Source: Paractinoplanes brasiliensis | Lineage (GTDB): Bacteria; Actinomycetota; Actinomycetes; Mycobacteriales; Micromonosporaceae | NCBI RefSeq assembly: GCF_004362215.1 | Contig: NZ_SNWR01000001.1 | Coordinates: 4,446,001 to 4,510,000, forward strand | DNA length: 64,000 nucleotides | Direction of reading: 5' to 3' | Shown: piece after piece, positions 60,637-64,000 of the stretch | Position numbering within the stretch: the first letter of the stretch is position 1 | Layout: each line of letters begins with the position of its first letter | Program-made: the position numbers and the translations under genes | Notes under the pieces: generated by a model | What the model was told of the DNA's origin: nothing | Database searches by the model: none | What the model saw: the letters and a program-made list of their open reading frames with translations, nothing else

Positions 60637-60891
60637 TCAGGCGGTGGGAGCGCCGACCCGCAGGCCGCCACGACGCTTGACCGCGCGCCGCTCGTCTTCG
60701 CTCATACCGCCCCATACGCCGGCATCCTGACCGGACTCGAGGGCCCACGTGAGGCAGTCCTCGGTCACGGGACACCGCCGGCACACGGCCTTGGCCTGCT
60801 CGACCTGCAGGAGCGCGGGGCCGGACGTCCCGATCGGGAAGAACAGCTCCGGGTCCTCGTCGCGGCAGATCGCATCGTGACGCCAGTCCAT
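60637..60891 (-). CDS. whiB1: WhiB1 transcriptional regulator
   Basis: An 84-residue Wbl protein, the same length as M. tuberculosis WhiB1. Start MDWRHDAICRDEDPELFFP; C9, C37, C40 and C46 bind the [4Fe-4S] cluster, then GVWGGMSEDERRA. WhiB1 is essential, binds the principal sigma factor and reacts with nitric oxide. In mycobacteria it is under cAMP-Crp control, and a matching site lies upstream here at 61083-61098. Confidence 0.93.
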   Translation of the reverse strand: MDWRHDAICRDEDPELFFPIGTSGPALLQVEQAKAVCRRCPVTEDCLTWALESGQDAGVWGGMSEDERRAVKRRGGLRVGAPTA

Positions 60892-61293
60892 GGCGGCAAC
60901 ACTCCTTGTTTCGGATGGGGTAATGAATTGCGTTACTGCTTTACCTATGCGTGCGCGGGCGGCCTGCCGGGTTGTGTGACCCTCGGCTCGCCGTGCGTAG
61001 CAAGCTTTTGTGTTATCGGGTGCTGTTCGGCGCTTCTGGATTAGGAACGCGCGCAAGCAGCAACCGGTTACTTCTTATCGCTTGTGAATGCTTTCACGAA
61101 CTCGTGCGATGTCAAGGGTAGCGCCGGAAGTTTCTCCGGGCGGGTGAGCTGGCTCACGCCCTCTTTGTCCGGTTCTGAGGCTTGCGCCAGAGCCGGTTGA
61201 CCAACGCCTCCATCAATGTAGTACGGTCCGGGCCGTTGTGCCGACCTTTTGACCGTGTTTCTGTAACGGATCGTGATGTTGGCTACCCAGTGG
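60892..61293. other. whiB1 upstream region, 402 bp
   Basis: No gene is visible. It holds the whiB1 promoter and a Crp-type palindrome about 190 bases upstream. Low-GC stretches are at 60915-60950 and 61005-61100. Confidence 0.55.
61083..61098. promoter_or_regulatory. Crp-type site upstream of whiB1
   Basis: tgtga-atgctt-tcacg matches the TGTGA-N6-TCACA Crp consensus with one mismatch at the last base. It lies 192 bases before the whiB1 ATG. cAMP-Crp control of whiB1 is known in M. tuberculosis. Confidence 0.6.
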
Positions 61294-62244
61294 TCAGCAG
61301 ATCACACGTAGCGCTTCGGGAACGGACACGAAGTGCACCTTCTGGCGCTCGCCGAGATAGTCGCCGTCGAGCTGGAACGCCTGGGGCCGGCTGGCGATCA
61401 CAGTGAACTCGTCCTGGTCGTGCAGGCGTAGCACCTGTTTGCCGTGCGGCTCGGCCTTGCGCATGGCGAGTTGCGCCATCGTACGGGTCGTGCTGGTGAC
61501 GGCGAGACCACGCAGAGCCATCACGTCGAGGCCGCGGTCGAACGAGGCGTCGGGGCTCGGGTTGATGGGCCGGTCGCCGAGATAGGTCCAGGGCGCGGTG
61601 TTCTGGATGATGACGGTGCCGAGGCCGGTCTCGGCCGGCTCGCCGGGGCGCTCGATGGTCAGCGGCGGGGCCTTGCGGTCGTCGCCGGTGAGGAACTGGC
61701 CGACGATCGAGCGGAAATAGAGACCCGGGGTGGACGTACGCCCCCGCAGGCGCGCCTGCTCGACCCGGCGCACGACGGCGGCGTCCAGGCCCATGCCGGC
61801 GGCGAACGTGAAGTAGCGGTCGTCGGCGCGGCCCAGCCCGATCACCCTGTGCCGCCCGTCACGCAGGCCGTCGAGGATCACACTCACGCCCTCGACCCAG
61901 TCGCGGGGCAGGCCCAGCGCGCGGGCGAAGACGTTGGTCGAGCCGCCGGGCACGACAGCGAGCGCGGGCAGCACCTCGGCGCGGGAGCCGGTCAGCCCGC
62001 TGAGCACGGCCTCGGCGGTCATCAACCCGTTGACCGCCTCGTTCACTGTGCCGTCGCCGCCCAGCGTGACGACCACGTCGACCCCGCTCTCGGCGGCGGA
62101 CCGGGCCAGCGTCGCGGCGTGGCCACGGCGGGTCGTGTACTCCACCGACAGCTCGACAGCGCTGCGCAGCGCCCTGACGAGGACGTCCCGGCTGCGCTCG
62201 CTGGTGGTCGTGGCCTTGGGGTTGACCAGCAGTAACGCTCGCAT
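61294..62244 (-). CDS. diacylglycerol kinase family lipid kinase
   Basis: A 316-residue lipid kinase, start MRALLLVNPKATT at ATG 62244. LVNPKA and GGDGTVNEAVNG are the catalytic-domain motifs, with VPGGSTNVFARALG. It phosphorylates a diacylglycerol-like or sphingosine-like lipid. It matches the gene next to whiB1 in mycobacteria (Rv3218). Confidence 0.85.
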   Translation of the reverse strand: MRALLLVNPKATTTSERSRDVLVRALRSAVELSVEYTTRRGHAATLARSAAESGVDVVVTLGGDGTVNEAVNGLMTAEAVLSGLTGSRAEVLPALAVVPGGSTNVFARALGLPRDWVEGVSVILDGLRDGRHRVIGLGRADDRYFTFAAGMGLDAAVVRRVEQARLRGRTSTPGLYFRSIVGQFLTGDDRKAPPLTIERPGEPAETGLGTVIIQNTAPWTYLGDRPINPSPDASFDRGLDVMALRGLAVTSTTRTMAQLAMRKAEPHGKQVLRLHDQDEFTVIASRPQAFQLDGDYLGERQKVHFVSVPEALRVIC

Positions 62245-62296
62245 GCGCGGCACTGTACCCAAGAGCACGCCGAAACACTGTCGGTATGGTGCTTGA

Positions 62297-62692
62297 GTGA
62301 CCGGTGAGAAGTCAGTCGTTGACAACCCCTCGACCCTGATGTGGGCGGTGCGACTGCTCTACCTGCAGTGCGCGGCCCTGGCCGGGCTCACTGTGTATTT
62401 GGTGGTCCTCGATCTCACGAGTGAGAACGTGCGGGTCGGCGTGGCCGTGGCATTGACCATTCTCACCGCTCTCGGCGTGGCGGCGATCTTCTTCGTCGCC
62501 CGCGGGCTGGGCCGCCGGACCCGGGGCGCGCGGGGGCCGGCGGTCGTCATCCAGCTCTTCACCATCGCCGCCGGCGGCTTCCTGTTGCAGACCGGACCGG
62601 TGTGGCTGGGCGTGGTGCTGATGGCTCTCGGGGTGCTCACCGGGCTGCTGATCGTGCTCCCGCCGAGCACCCGAGCGTTGGGCATCGATTAA
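62297..62692 (+). CDS. small integral membrane protein
   Basis: A 131-residue protein with four hydrophobic helices (MWAVRLLYLQCAALAGLTVYL; VALTILTALGVAAIFF; VVIQLFTIAAGGFLL; LGVVLMALGVLTGLLIVL). It diverges from the lipid kinase and corresponds to the integral membrane protein near Rv3217c. No function known. GTG 62297. Confidence 0.75.
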   Translation: MTGEKSVVDNPSTLMWAVRLLYLQCAALAGLTVYLVVLDLTSENVRVGVAVALTILTALGVAAIFFVARGLGRRTRGARGPAVVIQLFTIAAGGFLLQTGPVWLGVVLMALGVLTGLLIVLPPSTRALGID

Positions 62693-62730
62693 ACGCCCTG
62701 ATTCTCCCGCCCAGGGCCTACCCTGATGAG

Positions 62731-63423
62731 GTGACCGGATCAACGGTGCGTCCACCCGCATATCAGCTGCTGGCGGACGAGTTACGGGCCGACATAACCT
62801 CGGGGCGGCTGCAGCCCGGCGAGCGCCTGCCGCCGGAACCGGAGTTGTGCGTCAAGACGGGTGTCAGCCGCAGCACGGTCCGTGAGGCGCTGCGCCTGCT
62901 GGCCAGTCAGCATCTGATCGTCACGACCCGCGGGGTCACCGGCGGCAGCTTCGTCGCCCACCCCGACGCCGAACAGCTGGCCGAAAGCCTCACCACCGGG
63001 TTCACGCTGCTCACCAAGTCGGAAGGGGTGGGCTTCGCCGACCTGCTCGAGCTGCGCCGGGCGATCGAGTTGCCGGCCGTCGGGCTCGCCGCGTTGCGCC
63101 GCCTCGACGAGCACCTGGCCGAACTCCGGGGCGCCTTCTTCGACCCCGCCGTCGACGACTTCGAGACCATGATGGCGGCGCACACGGCGTTCCACATGGC
63201 CATCGCCAAGGCCACCCAGAACCCGCTGTTCGAGCTGGTGGCCCGGCCGCTCTATCACGCCGAGTACGGCGAGGAGGTCACCGACGACCTGCCCGCGGGC
63301 TATTGGCGGCAGATCGACGCGGATCACCGGATGATCCTCGACTGCCTGGTCATCCGGGACGCGGAGTCGGCTGTGCTCGCGGCGACCCAGCATCTCGACT
63401 ACATCGCCGCGGTGGTCCGCTGA
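62731..63423 (+). CDS. FadR/GntR family transcriptional regulator
   Basis: A 230-residue regulator. The winged helix is at about residues 8-75 (ELRADITSGRLQPGERLPPEPEL; SRSTVREALRLLASQ), and a FadR-type (FCD) helical domain follows (ELRRAIELPAVGLA; HTAFHMAIA with the metal or effector histidines). Effector unknown. GTG 62731. Confidence 0.82.
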   Translation: MTGSTVRPPAYQLLADELRADITSGRLQPGERLPPEPELCVKTGVSRSTVREALRLLASQHLIVTTRGVTGGSFVAHPDAEQLAESLTTGFTLLTKSEGVGFADLLELRRAIELPAVGLAALRRLDEHLAELRGAFFDPAVDDFETMMAAHTAFHMAIAKATQNPLFELVARPLYHAEYGEEVTDDLPAGYWRQIDADHRMILDCLVIRDAESAVLAATQHLDYIAAVVR

Positions 63424-63424
63424 G

Positions 63425-63838
63425 TCAGGCCCCCGTACGCCTGGTGACCAGGCGAATGGTCGCGCGCTGCCCGGTCGCCTCGGCGGCCGCCGAACTGGTC
63501 AGCGCGGTCAGCACCTTCCACGCGAACGACGACTCGGCCGGCAGCTTGGCCCCCCGTACGGTGGTGACGGTGACCTCGACGGTCAAAGCGTCCTCCGTCA
63601 CGGCGAAGCGGCAGTCGAGCTCGGCGCCGCGGGTCGCTATCGCCAGCAGCATCGCGCACGCCTCGTCGACGGCGATGCGCAGGTCCTCGATCTCGTCGAG
63701 CGCGAAGTGCAGCCGTGCGGCCAGACCGGCCGTCGCCGTCCGCAGCACGCCCAGGTAGCCGCCGTCGGCGGGCACGGTGAGCATGACGACGTCGTCACCG
63801 ATCGCCGGATCCGGGTGTGTGTCCGTCAGCTGACTCAC
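63425..63838 (-). CDS. RsbW-like anti-sigma ATP-binding protein
   Basis: A 137-residue HATPase_c protein. LRIAVDEACAMLLAIATRG is the N-box helix; the nucleotide-lid G boxes are weak. Such proteins are anti-sigma kinases of SigF-type factors in actinobacteria; a partner gene may lie to the right of the window. GTG 63838 with GGAGGAG upstream decides the start over 63853. Confidence 0.75.
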   Translation of the reverse strand: MSQLTDTHPDPAIGDDVVMLTVPADGGYLGVLRTATAGLAARLHFALDEIEDLRIAVDEACAMLLAIATRGAELDCRFAVTEDALTVEVTVTTVRGAKLPAESSFAWKVLTALTSSAAAEATGQRATIRLVTRRTGA

Positions 63839-63884
63839 CGTTGCTCCTCCCACCGACAGCAGACTCTAGTAGCAGAGCGCAGTC

Positions 63885-63913
63885 GGCCGGTACGCCCACC
63901 GGGCGTACCGGCC
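63885..63913 (-). terminator. hairpin terminator
   Basis: A perfect 13-bp stem (ggccggtacgccc / gggcgtaccggcc) with a 3-base loop, between the RsbW-like gene and the gene cut by the window end. Confidence 0.85.
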
Positions 63914-63929
63914 GAAGCGACACGGTCAC

Positions 63930-64000
63930 TCAGGCCTGCTTGGTCTCCCAGAAGATCTTCGAGATCTCTTCGATCTTGGCCAGCAGCTGGTCGGCCACGG
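63930..64000 (-). CDS. partial CDS, C-terminal end only
   Basis: The minus strand reads a C terminus VADQLLAKIEEISKIFWETK-QA-stop with TGA at 63930-63932. It is a charged amphipathic helix. The gene extends beyond the window; I cannot identify it. Confidence 0.5.
   Translation of the reverse strand, partial: VADQLLAKIEEISKIFWETKQA

Overview
This window is high-GC actinobacterial chromosome. Four WhiB-class or WhiB-linked signals, mycoredoxin, SigR/RsrA, PdtaS and an Mtb-like gene order (UvrD2, WhiB7, ABC1 kinase, zincin, PDZ protease, UPF0182; then RsgA, AroA, SRAP, SigR/RsrA, biotinylated protein, PdtaS, WhiB1) fix it as Actinomycetia. The GC level, CGTACG enrichment and gene content suggest Micromonosporaceae, perhaps Actinoplanes; that genus-level guess is inference.

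Layout. 0-4.3 kb: an M16 peptidase subunit, NudC, a phytanoyl-CoA dioxygenase-like oxygenase and two tandem paralogous hypotheticals. 4.3-19.7 kb: a conserved core block with whiB7 (long leader ORF and intrinsic attenuator), uvrD2, mycoredoxin, an M18 aminopeptidase, an ABC1 kinase, a ThiF-like protein, a DnaA-box cluster, DUF5679, metallopeptidases, a Lon-like PDZ protease and UPF0182. 19.7-22.7 kb: an accessory module with a type IV AbiE toxin-antitoxin pair and a transposase remnant, enclosed by two identical initiator tRNA-fMet genes inside 266-bp inverted repeats. 22.7-26 kb: two divergent SDR/TetR pairs, each with three palindromic operators. 26-29.4 kb: a secretion module (lamin-tail protein, SipW-type signal peptidase fused to a DUF5305-like region, small exported protein). 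29.4-44 kb: variable genes including TerC, MalQ, a GH46 chitosanase, a GH16-fold protein with altered catalytic residues, a two-component system and STAS/HATPase regulators. 44-56.6 kb: hisN, rsgA, aroA, SRAP, a WhiB-like gene, sigR-rsrA, bL37, a biotinyl protein, a TPR protein, a SIS protein and pdtaS. 56.7-60.2 kb: sulfate assimilation operon behind a cysteine-type leader peptide (sir, zinc ribbon, cysH, sirohydrochlorin chelatase). 60.6-64 kb: whiB1 with a Crp-type site, a diacylglycerol kinase-like gene, a FadR-type regulator and an RsbW-like protein.

How it fits together. Redox and antibiotic stress control recurs: SigR/RsrA with a SigR-type promoter in front of sigR and another in front of mycoredoxin, WhiB7 with an attenuated leader, and WhiB1. 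Sulfur assimilation supplies sulfide and siroheme. A second theme is structural: minisatellites of 29, 16, 22, about 32 and 33 bp sit at or across the 3' ends of genes, and two of them clearly start inside the coding end and carry the stop codon in every copy.
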